Source of the DNA: Benthicola sp039584685
GTDB lineage: Bacteria > Gemmatimonadota > Gemmatimonadetes > Palauibacterales > Palauibacteraceae
DNA: 8,813 nt
Direction of reading: 5' to 3'
Assembly (NCBI GenBank): GCA_039584685.1
Contig: JBDGXI010000094.1
Location: 1-8,813 of the forward strand
Shown: in pieces, positions 1-7,131 of the stretch
Layout: each line of letters starts with the position of its first letter
Numbering within the stretch: the stretch's first letter is position 1
Position numbers and translations under genes: made by a program
Notes under the pieces: generated by a model
What the model was told of the DNA's origin: nothing
The model's input: the letters and a program-made list of their open reading frames with translations, nothing else
Database searches by the model: none

Positions 1-241
1 GCAGACTCCGTGCCAGCCCTAAACGGCCTTTTTGTGGCGATTTCGGCGGGATGGGCTGCCGGCCTGACCGCTCCCTGCCTCCGGCTTCTGCCAGCGTGGC
101 GGACGGCTGCCACAAGGGCGCACATGAAACCTCCCCGATCCGCCGGACGTAGTGAGAGACGAATAGGATCAACCACCGCTCGATCGTGCCGGAACAGCCG
201 GATGCGTCGACCGGTGCGGAAAGCGAATCGGGGGAAGCAAG
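1..241. other. Left-edge region without a supported gene
   Basis: This stretch lies upstream of the small plus-strand membrane protein gene and probably holds its promoter, but I cannot point to a convincing -35/-10 pair; TAGGAT at 164-169 resembles a -10 box but has no matching -35. One plus-strand frame ends in TAA at 20-22, so the window could begin inside the last codons of an upstream gene. On the minus strand an ATG at 125-123 follows GGGGAGG (136-130) and stays open to the window edge, but its third-position GC is only about two thirds and the peptide resembles nothing I know. No tRNA, clear terminator or repeat is visible. Confidence 0.4.
230..235 (+). promoter_or_regulatory. Ribosome binding site of the small membrane protein gene
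   Basis: GGGGGA lies 6 bases before the ATG at 242. It is an acceptable purine-rich Shine-Dalgarno sequence and is the main support, besides the protein's hydrophobic pattern, that the short plus-strand frame is translated. Confidence 0.5.
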
Positions 242-442
242 ATGATACGGGCCATCGTCACTCTGTTGGTACTGGGCTTCGTCGGGATGGTGGTGCTCAG
301 CCTGCTCTTCGGGCTGCTGGTGCCTCTGCTGGCGATCGCGCTCAAGGTGGGACTCGTTCTGCTGATCGGGTACTTCATCCTGCGGATCGTAAGCCCCGAA
401 AAGGCCGAGAAGGTCCGCTCAAAGCTGCGGCGCGTGAAGTAG
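242..442 (+). CDS. Small two-helix membrane protein, function unknown
   Basis: Encodes 66 residues that I do not recognise as a named family. What can be seen: a nearly continuous hydrophobic stretch from residue 4 to about 49, best read as two membrane-spanning helices separated near the proline at residue 27-28, followed by a basic, lysine/arginine-rich tail (about residues 51-66, beginning SPEKAEK). By the positive-inside rule the tail should be cytoplasmic, giving both ends inside. The ATG at 242 is preceded by GGGGGA at 6 bases. It is the only gene on the plus strand, and its last 24 bases overlap the 3' end of the convergent M28 peptidase gene. Amphipathic or membrane-anchoring roles are possible, but no function can be assigned. 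The hydrophobic-then-basic layout makes it much more protein-like than the shadow frames around it. Confidence 0.62.
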   Translation: MIRAIVTLLVLGFVGMVVLSLLFGLLVPLLAIALKVGLVLLIGYFILRIVSPEKAEKVRSKLRRVK

Positions 443-2659
443 CGCGCGTGCAGCCGCGAGGTGAACGGCCGCTCCTTCCAGGTGCCTCGCCAGCTCGTCG
501 ATCCTCGCCGCCGTGGACTCCAGGTCTCCGGCGCGGAGCGCCAGACGAACAGCCGGCATCGGCAGCGTAGCGTATCCGTTGTCGGGGTCCGAGGCGAACA
601 GCAGCTGACGGCTCCAGGCGTCGCCCGGGAGCCCGGCCTCGTTGGTGAGCGATTGGCCGGCAGCCCTCAAGTGCTCGTTGACCCGGCGTGTCGTCTCCGG
701 CGTCAACGGCCCTCCTCGCAGAGCGGCGTCGAGCGCGCTGGCGCAATCACCCGCCGCCTCCCGTATCGTCTCGATCGACGTGCGCAGACCAGCCATGGCC
801 ACCCGCACCGATCGGGCGATGGGAGAATCCTCCATCGCCTCCAGCGCGGCGTCTCCGACCGCGTGCTCCGTCGCGGTGGCCGCCTCCAGAGCGGTCCTCA
901 CCTCGCTTTCGAGATGCGTCGCGCGCTCGTCGACCACATCGGCCAGTTCCGCGTAGTCGAACGGCAGGATCTCGGCGTTCGCCAGGCGGGAGACCACGAC
1001 GGCCGCGACGCGGGCGGTGGCGGCGTGGTACAGGTAGCCGGGATCGCCGAACTCCTGCATCCACCGGGGTGTGTCGTACATCGAATGATAGACGCCGCCG
1101 CGTCCACCGAATCCGAAGCCGATCGCCGGGATGCCCAGGTGCTGGTAGAAGCCTTTGTGATCCGACCCGCCACCGAGGTCTCCGACCGGGAGAGGTTCGG
1201 CAGCGGCCTCAGCGTCCAGGCTCTCGACCACGCGTGCATGCCACGCCTCGTATACGGTGCCGCCCCGAACCGGGTCTGCCACACGCTGCGCGGCTGCGCG
1301 AGCCAGCGCCTTGAGCTCCGGCGAGGCCGCCGCGCTGAATGCGGAACCCGACACGGGGGCGTCCTGGTTCACGTAGGCCACGACAGAGGCTCGCAGCCTG
1401 TCCGCGTGGGCCTCCACCCACTCGATCGATCCAACGATGCCCCACTCCTCGGCATCCCACGTCACGAACACCACCGTGCGCCGCGGCCGCATGCCGAGCT
1501 CCGCCGCCGCTCCGAACGCTCGGGCGACCTCTACCACGCTCGCGGTGCCGCTCACGTTGTCGATCGCTCCCGGACCCCATGCGTCGCGATGCGCGCCAAT
1601 CACTACCCACTCGTCCGGCCACTCGGATCCTTCGATGACCGCGATCGTGTTGTAGGCCGAGTGATACGCCGCCTCTCCCGACTCGTTGCGGACCGCCACG
1701 CGTACCCGCGCGGGACCGGGACCGAAACGGTACGTGAGGTCCAGCCCGCCCTGCCACGACTCCGGCGCCGGTAGGCCTCCGAGCGACTGTAGAAGCTCCT
1801 CCGCCACCCCGTATCCGACGGGGACTACCGGAATGCGCGCGACCCCCGTCATCTGGTCTTCCGACACGCGCGCGGCCCCCGGAAGCGATGGACCATGCGG
1901 CGTGGAGGGGTCGCCGGTGGAGTTCAGAACACTGCCGCGCTGCACCCCCCGCGATGGTCGCATCGGCCCCTCGGGGTACACGTCTCCACGCACGAACCCG
2001 TCGTTCGCCGGGTCCGAGTACAGCAGCAGGCCGAGGGCGCCCCTCAACCCGGCTTCGCGGGCCTTGATCCCCCGGAACGACCTCCCGTACCTGGCGAGCA
2101 CGATGTTCCCGCGGACTGAGACGCCCGCCGAATCCAGGGTGCGGTAGTCGGCCGGCAGGCCGTAGCCGGCGAACACGATCTCACCTTCGGCGACGCCGGA
2201 CCCGGAGTAGGCGTTGAACACGGGGACCACGAAGCGGCCCGTAGCGGAATCCGCCTCGAGCGGAGGCTCCACGATCTCGATCGGCGCCGTATCCGGCCAC
2301 GTGCGCTCGAGCGAAACCTCCAGCGGATGCGGCATGTAGATCACGAGCGAGTCGTAGCCGGCATCGATTCCGGCGGCCGTGTGCCACGCGATCACCGAGT
2401 CGCGCGTGGCCACCTGGCCCGGGGTGCCGGCCACGTGGGACCGCGCCCCGAGCGTCCGAGCCCACCGGCCGACCGAGTCGGGTCCGATTTCGGCCACAAG
2501 AGTTCGCTCGAACTCGGCCTGCACGGCGGCGGACTCCGGTGAGAAGCCGGTGATCGCGCTCGTGTCCTGCGCCAGCGCCGGCGGCGCGGAGATCATCACC
2601 GACGCCACCACCAGCCCCGTCACACGCGCTGCCGGGTCTCGGGCTGCCAGAGGCCTCAC
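419..2659 (-). CDS. Secreted M28B zinc metallopeptidase, glutamate carboxypeptidase II-like
   Basis: A 746-residue exported peptidase, expected to cleave C-terminal residues from peptides outside the cytoplasm. Residues 1-30 form a signal peptide with a hydrophobic core and an ALA cleavage site before QD. A PA domain spans roughly 150-290 and contains a GVQRG segment typical of glutamate carboxypeptidase II. The catalytic M28 domain (about 335-565) has the full two-zinc set: H357, bridging D367, general base E404 with ligand E405 in WDAEE, D433 and H525 in YHSMYDT. Residues about 590-740 match the helical transferrin-receptor-like dimerisation domain. The start is a GTG overlapping the coaX stop as GTGA, so translation is probably coupled. 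Several glutamate-pocket residues known from human GCPII look changed, so the substrate is uncertain. It is the last gene of the operon and converges on the small membrane protein gene. Confidence 0.9.
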   Translation of the reverse strand: MRPLAARDPAARVTGLVVASVMISAPPALAQDTSAITGFSPESAAVQAEFERTLVAEIGPDSVGRWARTLGARSHVAGTPGQVATRDSVIAWHTAAGIDAGYDSLVIYMPHPLEVSLERTWPDTAPIEIVEPPLEADSATGRFVVPVFNAYSGSGVAEGEIVFAGYGLPADYRTLDSAGVSVRGNIVLARYGRSFRGIKAREAGLRGALGLLLYSDPANDGFVRGDVYPEGPMRPSRGVQRGSVLNSTGDPSTPHGPSLPGAARVSEDQMTGVARIPVVPVGYGVAEELLQSLGGLPAPESWQGGLDLTYRFGPGPARVRVAVRNESGEAAYHSAYNTIAVIEGSEWPDEWVVIGAHRDAWGPGAIDNVSGTASVVEVARAFGAAAELGMRPRRTVVFVTWDAEEWGIVGSIEWVEAHADRLRASVVAYVNQDAPVSGSAFSAAASPELKALARAAAQRVADPVRGGTVYEAWHARVVESLDAEAAAEPLPVGDLGGGSDHKGFYQHLGIPAIGFGFGGRGGVYHSMYDTPRWMQEFGDPGYLYHAATARVAAVVVSRLANAEILPFDYAELADVVDERATHLESEVRTALEAATATEHAVGDAALEAMEDSPIARSVRVAMAGLRTSIETIREAAGDCASALDAALRGGPLTPETTRRVNEHLRAAGQSLTNEAGLPGDAWSRQLLFASDPDNGYATLPMPAVRLALRAGDLESTAARIDELARHLEGAAVHLAAARALLHAPQL

Positions 2660-3438
2660 GGCGTCACGTCCGCCTGCTCGAGGTGCCGATCTGCGCAGAT
2701 GAGCCCGTGAAGGGTGAGGTAGGGATCGACCTTGTGGACCGTCCGACAGTGCGGTGCGATCACCTCGGCCAGACCGCCTGTAGCAACGACGAGCGGATCA
2801 TCCGGGGCCCACTCCTCCAGGATGCGTCGCACGATGCCGTCGATCCCATCGACGATCGAGTAGAACACGCCCGACTCGAGGCAGGTCACGGTGCGCCGCC
2901 CGATGACCGTCTCCGGCAGCCGGATCTCGACCAGAGGCAGTTTGGACGTGAACTGGTGCATGCGATCGATCCCGGCTCGGGGCCCGGGTGCGATCACGCC
3001 GCCCAGGAACACTCCCTCTGCCGTGATGCAGTCGAACGTGGTCGCGGTGCCGAGGTCCACCACGACGGTGTCGCGACCATACAGACAACGGGTCCCCAGC
3101 GTGTTGACGATACGGTCGGCGCCGACGGACGCCGGCTCGTCCACATCGAGCGTGACCGGCAGCGGAGTAGACGCGTCGATGCGGCGGCTCGGAATATCCA
3201 GCGCGGCGAACGCCTCGTCCCATGATCTATCGGTGGCCGGAACGACCGAGGCGATCACGGCCCGTTCGATCGACCCGGGACGCTCGAGCTCCGCCGTCAG
3301 CAGCCCCCGGAGCAGCAGCGCCATTTCGTCTCCGGTGGGATGTCGCTGTGTGCTGATGCGCCAGCTCCTGCTCACTTCCTCGCCCGCATACAGGCCGAGC
3401 AGCGTCTCGGTGTTGCCCACATCCACAGCCAGAATCAT
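2656..3438 (-). CDS. coaX: Type III pantothenate kinase
   Basis: Phosphorylates pantothenate with ATP, the first committed step of coenzyme A synthesis, in the cytoplasm. The 260-residue product has the ASKHA-fold signatures of the CoaX family: DVGNT at 6-10 (phosphate 1), GADR at 106-109 (pantothenate site), DLGTATTFD at 128-136 (phosphate 2), the GG-I-PG segment at 147-152 and ATGGLAE near 219-225. Length is normal for the family. I chose the ATG at 3438 because it gives the usual M-hydrophobic-DVGNT start and follows GAGGAG at 6 bases. An in-frame GTG at 3471 overlaps the birA stop as GTGA and would add 11 residues. Type III enzymes are known to escape CoA feedback inhibition and to need a monovalent cation. 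It follows birA and is coupled to the downstream peptidase gene. Confidence 0.96.
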   Translation of the reverse strand: MILAVDVGNTETLLGLYAGEEVSRSWRISTQRHPTGDEMALLLRGLLTAELERPGSIERAVIASVVPATDRSWDEAFAALDIPSRRIDASTPLPVTLDVDEPASVGADRIVNTLGTRCLYGRDTVVVDLGTATTFDCITAEGVFLGGVIAPGPRAGIDRMHQFTSKLPLVEIRLPETVIGRRTVTCLESGVFYSIVDGIDGIVRRILEEWAPDDPLVVATGGLAEVIAPHCRTVHKVDPYLTLHGLICADRHLEQADVTP

Positions 3439-3444
3439 CTCGGT

Positions 3445-3450
3445 CTCCTC
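3445..3450 (-). promoter_or_regulatory. Ribosome binding site deciding the coaX start
   Basis: GAGGAG on the minus strand, 6 bases before the ATG at 3438. It supports the 260-residue form of CoaX over the 11-codon longer GTG start at 3471. Confidence 0.6.
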
Positions 3451-3467
3451 GCCTTCGCGATTTCTGC

Positions 3468-4277
3468 TCACGTCCACGGGTCTACCACCGCGTCGGTCAC
3501 CCGGCGGAGAGCTCCCCGGTCCGGGCGGAACAGAAGGGCGCCGTCCGGCGCGATTCCCACGCACGTGCCCGGTTGACAGTCTTCGCTGCCCGGCAGCGCG
3601 AGGCGGGCCCTTCGGTCTCTCAGCCAATCGTACCGATCCACCAGGGCCAGAAGTTCGCCGTCGAGTGCCGCGGGTGCCTCCGGGAGCCACGTCTCGATCC
3701 CGGCAACCGCGCAGTCCGCCACCTCGAGTAATGAGACCGATCCGCCGATCACGGATTCGATCGCAGTGGACCTTCCCGACAGCTCGGCGGGAGCCCCTGC
3801 GTCCAGCGGTCGCACGTTGATGCCCACACCCAGTACCAGGCTGCGCGGCCCCTTCTCCGACGAAAGCGCCTCCGCGAGGACGCCACCCATCTTGAGCCCC
3901 CCCGCGACCAGGTCGTTGGGCCACTTCAGCCCGGGCGAGAGGCCGCGGAAACTCCGGTCCAGCCTCTCCACGACCCCGAGCCCCGCCAGGATGGAGATCA
4001 TCGCGGGGTGCGACAGATCCGCCGGTCTGAGAATCAGGCTGAGGTACAGCCCGGCGTCCCTCGGCGAATACCAGGCGTGACCCGCCCGACCCCTGCCGGC
4101 CGTCTGCTCCCGGCACAGCACGACCGTGCCGGAAGGCGCTCCACCGTCGGCCAGCTCACGCGCCACCTCGTTCGTGGAGTCGAGCTTTCCGTACAGGTGG
4201 ACCGATTCGCGGTCCCACCGGGTCCGCAGGGCCTCGAGCGATTCCCCGCCCCATTCGGTCGTCTTCCGCCTGCTCAT
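3468..4277 (-). CDS. birA: Biotin--[acetyl-CoA-carboxylase] ligase, catalytic form without DNA-binding domain
   Basis: Activates biotin to biotinyl-5'-AMP and transfers it to the lysine of biotin carboxyl carrier domains. The 269-residue product starts almost directly with the catalytic domain: DSTNEVA at 33-39, the biotinyl-adenylate loop GRGRAGHAW at 61-69, KWPND at 118-122 with its essential lysine, KMGGVLAEA at 129-137 and LGVGINV near 160. A small C-terminal SH3-like domain follows from about residue 220. There is no N-terminal helix-turn-helix, so this is a class I ligase and should not repress a biotin operon as E. coli BirA does. The ATG overlaps the nadC stop as ATGA with no strong ribosome binding site, which suggests coupled translation. 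The gene sits between two other cofactor genes, nadC and coaX. Confidence 0.95.
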   Translation of the reverse strand: MSRRKTTEWGGESLEALRTRWDRESVHLYGKLDSTNEVARELADGGAPSGTVVLCREQTAGRGRAGHAWYSPRDAGLYLSLILRPADLSHPAMISILAGLGVVERLDRSFRGLSPGLKWPNDLVAGGLKMGGVLAEALSSEKGPRSLVLGVGINVRPLDAGAPAELSGRSTAIESVIGGSVSLLEVADCAVAGIETWLPEAPAALDGELLALVDRYDWLRDRRARLALPGSEDCQPGTCVGIAPDGALLFRPDRGALRRVTDAVVDPWT

Positions 4278-5185
4278 CCGTTCGTCACCAGAAGAGAGAG
4301 GTCCAGGGCCCCGGCCGAGTGCGTCAGGGCGCCCACCGATATGTAGTCCACTCCGGTGCGGGCTACTTCTCCCACCGTGTCCAGCGTCACACCTCCCGAA
4401 GCCTCGACCTGGGGATGCGGGAGCGGTCCGCTCCTCACGATCGCCACGGCCTCCTCGAGCTCGGCAACGCTCATGTTGTCCAGCATTACCCGGTCCGGGC
4501 CATACCGAAGAGCCTCGCTCAGCTCGGTCTCGGTCGTGACCTCGACCTCGACCTCGAGTCCCTCGGCGCGAGCTCGTGGCAACGCTGCTTCGATCGCCGC
4601 GCTCAGGCCACCCGCCGCACGTGCGTGGTTCTCCTTGATGAGGACCATGTCGTACAGGCCGGTCCGGTGGTTCATGCCGCCGCCCGTCGCCACCGCATAC
4701 TTCTCCAGCGTCCGCCAGCCGGGCGTCGTCTTGCGCGTGTCCGCGACCCGGCACGCCGTGTCCGCGGTCGCGGCCACGTATCGGGCGGTCAGGGTCGCGA
4801 TGCCCGACAGGCGAGCGAGAAAGTTGAGGGCCGTCCTCTCGGCCGCCAGGATCGATCGCAGCGGCCCGGAGATCCTCATCACCGTGTCGCCGGGCGCCAC
4901 GAGCCTCCCGTCCGTCACATCCACTGTCACCTCGAGCGAGCTGCCTACGGCGTCGAATACCCGCGCCGCGACGAACGCCCCGCACACGACCCCCGGTTCC
5001 TTCGCGACGATCCGGGCCTCCCCCTCCTCATCCGCCGGCACCGTCCACTGCCCGGTTCGGTCCGCATCTCCGATGTCCTCTTCGAGCGCCATCCGAATCA
5101 GCGGCTCCGCAGCCTCCACTTCGGGGCGCAAAGGCATGAGATCAGGCATCGAAGCGTCCCCCAGACCGCCGGCCGGCCCGCTCAT
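4274..5185 (-). CDS. nadC: Nicotinate-nucleotide pyrophosphorylase (carboxylating), quinolinate phosphoribosyltransferase
   Basis: Converts quinolinate and PRPP to nicotinate mononucleotide, CO2 and pyrophosphate in de novo NAD synthesis. With the ATG at 5185 the product is 303 residues. The N-terminal domain has the EEDIGDADRT segment (35-44). The barrel carries ERTALN (116-121), the TRKTTPG loop (150-156), HRTGLYDMVLIKENH (173-187) with basic substrate-binding residues, the EVEV strand (211-214), MLDN (234-237), EASGGV (261-266) and GVDYISVGALTHS (278-290). The 5185 ATG overlaps the uppP stop as ATGA. An internal ATG at 5149, 7 bases after GGGGGA (5162-5157), gives 291 residues and loses only a poorly conserved Gly-rich leader, so it is a real alternative. 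No nadA or nadB is in the window. Confidence 0.95.
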   Translation of the reverse strand: MSGPAGGLGDASMPDLMPLRPEVEAAEPLIRMALEEDIGDADRTGQWTVPADEEGEARIVAKEPGVVCGAFVAARVFDAVGSSLEVTVDVTDGRLVAPGDTVMRISGPLRSILAAERTALNFLARLSGIATLTARYVAATADTACRVADTRKTTPGWRTLEKYAVATGGGMNHRTGLYDMVLIKENHARAAGGLSAAIEAALPRARAEGLEVEVEVTTETELSEALRYGPDRVMLDNMSVAELEEAVAIVRSGPLPHPQVEASGGVTLDTVGEVARTGVDYISVGALTHSAGALDLSLLVTNG

Positions 5186-5973
5186 CGCAGACCCGGCACG
5201 AACGCGGCGGCGACCAGGTAGGCCGAGCCCACGGCCCAGCAGTACCACGCGAACCGGTGGAACACTCCCGCCTCGAGCATCCGGACGAACAGGCGGATGG
5301 CCGCCACTCCCGCGACCAGCGCCGCCGCGAAGCCCGCCCCGAGCACGACGGTGTCCGGTCCCCCGCGCCCCGCATCGGACAGCTGCAGGAGACCGGCTCC
5401 GAGGATCGCCGGAACCGACATGAGAAACGAGAACTCTGCCGCGGCCACCGGCTGGACGCCGCGCCAGGTGCCCATCGCCACGGTGGCACCGGACCGGCTG
5501 ATGCCCGGCAGGATCGCCGCGGCCTGCGCGATCCCGATCCACGTGGCCTGGCGCGCCGAGGGCACCGAGTCCTGCGCCTTCGAGGCGGTCAGGCGCACCG
5601 AGTATACGATGAGGCCGGTGACGATCAGCAGAACGGCGGCGAAGACCGGACGGCCGAAGGCGGACTCGAACCAATCCCGCGCCAGCACGCCGGCGAGTCC
5701 GGCGGGCACGGACGCGAGAAACAGCAACCCGATGTACACCCAGGAGGCCCGATCCCCGCGCAGCGCGCCGGCGGCCAGCGAGCCGACGCGCCTCCGGTAG
5801 ACCCAGAGCACGGCGCACAGCGTCGCCAGATGTACCGTCACCTCGAACGTCACGCCCGGCAGATCGATCCCGAGCAGCGCCTGTCCGAGGACCAGGTGGC
5901 CGCTGCTGGACACCGGTAGAAACTCGGTCAGGCCCTGCACGATTCCCAGGACGAAAGCTTCGAGGACGCTCAC
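5182..5973 (-). CDS. uppP: Undecaprenyl-diphosphate phosphatase (bacitracin resistance protein family)
   Basis: An integral membrane enzyme that dephosphorylates undecaprenyl diphosphate, recycling the lipid carrier used for peptidoglycan and other envelope polymers; overproduction in this family gives bacitracin resistance. The 263-residue product has the two family signatures: QGLTEFLPVSSSGHL at 13-27 (the glutamate-rich first motif, with Q13 and E17) and PGISRSGAT at 156-164 with the catalytic arginine. Hydrophobic helices fill most of the rest, and the length is near the family norm of about 265-280. The start is a GTG overlapping the bshA stop as GTGA, with GGAG (5985-5982) 8 bases upstream. 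Its own stop overlaps the nadC ATG. A much longer open frame upstream lies inside bshA and is not part of the protein. Confidence 0.96.
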   Translation of the reverse strand: MSVLEAFVLGIVQGLTEFLPVSSSGHLVLGQALLGIDLPGVTFEVTVHLATLCAVLWVYRRRVGSLAAGALRGDRASWVYIGLLFLASVPAGLAGVLARDWFESAFGRPVFAAVLLIVTGLIVYSVRLTASKAQDSVPSARQATWIGIAQAAAILPGISRSGATVAMGTWRGVQPVAAAEFSFLMSVPAILGAGLLQLSDAGRGGPDTVVLGAGFAAALVAGVAAIRLFVRMLEAGVFHRFAWYCWAVGSAYLVAAAFVPGLR

Positions 5974-7106
5974 TGCGGGCGCTCCAGGACCTCTTCGTAG
6001 TATCGCTCGTACATGGGCACCACGAGGCCGGCTGAGAACCGGTCCACGGCAGCGGCCCGGGCGGCCTGGCTGAACGCCTTCCAGAGTTCGCGGTCCTGGA
6101 GTAGCCCCACGCCGCTGGCCGCCATCTCCCCGACCGCCCCCACCGGGTACAGGAAGCCGGTCACACCGTCGTCCACCACCTCCGCGAGGCCGCTGCCCCC
6201 GCTTCCGACGACCGGGACTCCGCTCGCCAGAGCCTCGAGAGCCACGAGACCGAAAGACTCCTGCTCGGAGGGCAGGAGGAACAGGTCCGCACACGAGATG
6301 AGCTCGGCTACCGACTCCAGCTTGCCGAGAAACACCATGTCCTCGAGGACGCCGAGGCTGCTCGCCAGCTCCGTCGCCGCGGCCCGCTCCGGGCCATCCC
6401 CGATCAGGACGAGCCGGGATCTGACTTCACGGCGGATGCCCGCGAATATGCGGACCACATCGCCTACCCGCTTCACCTTGCGGAAGTTCGAGATGTGCAT
6501 GACGATCTTCTCGCCGTGCGGAGCGAGCGCCCTCAGGTGACAGTCATCGCGACCGGGCCTGTAGATCTCCGGATCCACGAAGTTCGGCACCACCCGAATG
6601 TCGAGCTGGTCGCAGTCGAACGCCCGCAGTGTTTCATCCTTCAGGTACTGAGATACCGCTGTGATCCCGTCTGATTGCTCCACGGAGAAGCGGGTGATGG
6701 ACCAGAACGATGGATCCTGACCGACCAGCGTGATATCGGTTCCGTGCAAGGTCGTCACCACGCGCAGGTCCTGGTTCTTCCTGGCGAGCATCTGCTTCGC
6801 GACCCAAGCCGCCTCGGCATGCGGTATGGCGTAGTGCGCGTGCATGATCTGCAAGTCGTGCTGGCGGGCCACTTCGTGCATCTGGACCGTGAGGGCGAGC
6901 GAGTACGGTGGATACTCGAACAACGGGTAGTGCGGGACTTCGACCTCGTGGAAAAACAGCCCCTCGTGAAACGATGTCAGGCGAAACGGCTGCGCGTACG
7001 TGATGAAGTGGATCTCGTGCCCGCGCGCCGCGAGCTCGATCCCGAGCTCCGTGGCCAGCGCACCCGAACCACCATACGTCGGATAACACGCGATCCCGAT
7101 CCTCAT
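5970..7106 (-). CDS. bshA: N-acetyl-alpha-D-glucosaminyl L-malate synthase, bacillithiol biosynthesis
   Basis: A GT4-family, GT-B-fold retaining glycosyltransferase that joins GlcNAc from UDP-GlcNAc to L-malate, the first step of bacillithiol synthesis. The 378-residue length equals the usual size. Visible features: MRIGIACYPTYGGSG at the N-terminus, the glycine-rich nucleotide-sugar loop; HAHYAIPHA (89-97); HGTD (121-124); the BshA-type ISNFRKVKR segment (205-213); GDGPE (236-240); and the donor-binding E-x7-E pair E283/E291 in QESFGLVALE. The ATG at 7106 is fixed by the conserved N-terminus and follows GGGAGG, although with only 3 bases between. The gap to miaA is 25 bases. The later enzymes BshB (deacetylase) and BshC (cysteine ligase) are not in the window. 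A generic GT4 enzyme is the main alternative, but the N-terminal and SNFRxVKR segments favour BshA. Confidence 0.92.
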   Translation of the reverse strand: MRIGIACYPTYGGSGALATELGIELAARGHEIHFITYAQPFRLTSFHEGLFFHEVEVPHYPLFEYPPYSLALTVQMHEVARQHDLQIMHAHYAIPHAEAAWVAKQMLARKNQDLRVVTTLHGTDITLVGQDPSFWSITRFSVEQSDGITAVSQYLKDETLRAFDCDQLDIRVVPNFVDPEIYRPGRDDCHLRALAPHGEKIVMHISNFRKVKRVGDVVRIFAGIRREVRSRLVLIGDGPERAAATELASSLGVLEDMVFLGKLESVAELISCADLFLLPSEQESFGLVALEALASGVPVVGSGGSGLAEVVDDGVTGFLYPVGAVGEMAASGVGLLQDRELWKAFSQAARAAAVDRFSAGLVVPMYERYYEEVLERPQ

Positions 7107-7109
7107 GTT

Positions 7110-7115
7110 CCTCCC
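7110..7115 (-). promoter_or_regulatory. Ribosome binding site of bshA with a short spacer
   Basis: GGGAGG on the minus strand, only 3 bases before the bshA ATG at 7106. It is the strongest anti-16S match among the operon junctions, but its spacing is shorter than the usual 5-9 bases. Confidence 0.6.
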
Positions 7116-7131
7116 GGTTCCTTCGTGCAGT

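Noticed and set aside
1..16. Possible tRNA 3' end ending in GCCA
   Set aside because: Only about 15 bases are visible, no T-arm can be seen, and the match to CCA alone is not evidence.
425..453. Inverted repeat CTGC...GCAG with inner CGCG/CGCG at the convergent gene ends, as a terminator
   Set aside because: The stem is interrupted by an internal loop, there is no T-run on either strand, and most of the left arm is coding sequence.
10..570. 186-codon plus-strand open frame across the left end
   Set aside because: It crosses both the small membrane protein gene and the peptidase 3' end in another frame and has Arg/Pro/Ser-rich low-complexity content without motifs.
461..1774. 437-codon plus-strand open frame opposite the M28 peptidase gene
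   Set aside because: It is exactly antisense to a well-supported gene, has an arginine-rich composition with no family motifs, and is expected in high-GC DNA where antisense stops are rare.
2656..4116. CoaX fused to a long N-terminal extension
   Set aside because: The extension overlaps birA, whose motifs are complete, so it is a shadow frame.
4538..4555. Three tandem copies of GACCTC
   Set aside because: They encode the alternating Glu-Val strand of NadC (around residues 210-215), which is conserved at the protein level, so no separate repeat function is needed.
5182..6294. Longer 370-residue version of UppP
   Set aside because: The additional 107 residues are Gly/Arg-rich, lie inside bshA in another frame and precede a GTG that gives the normal UppP N-terminus.
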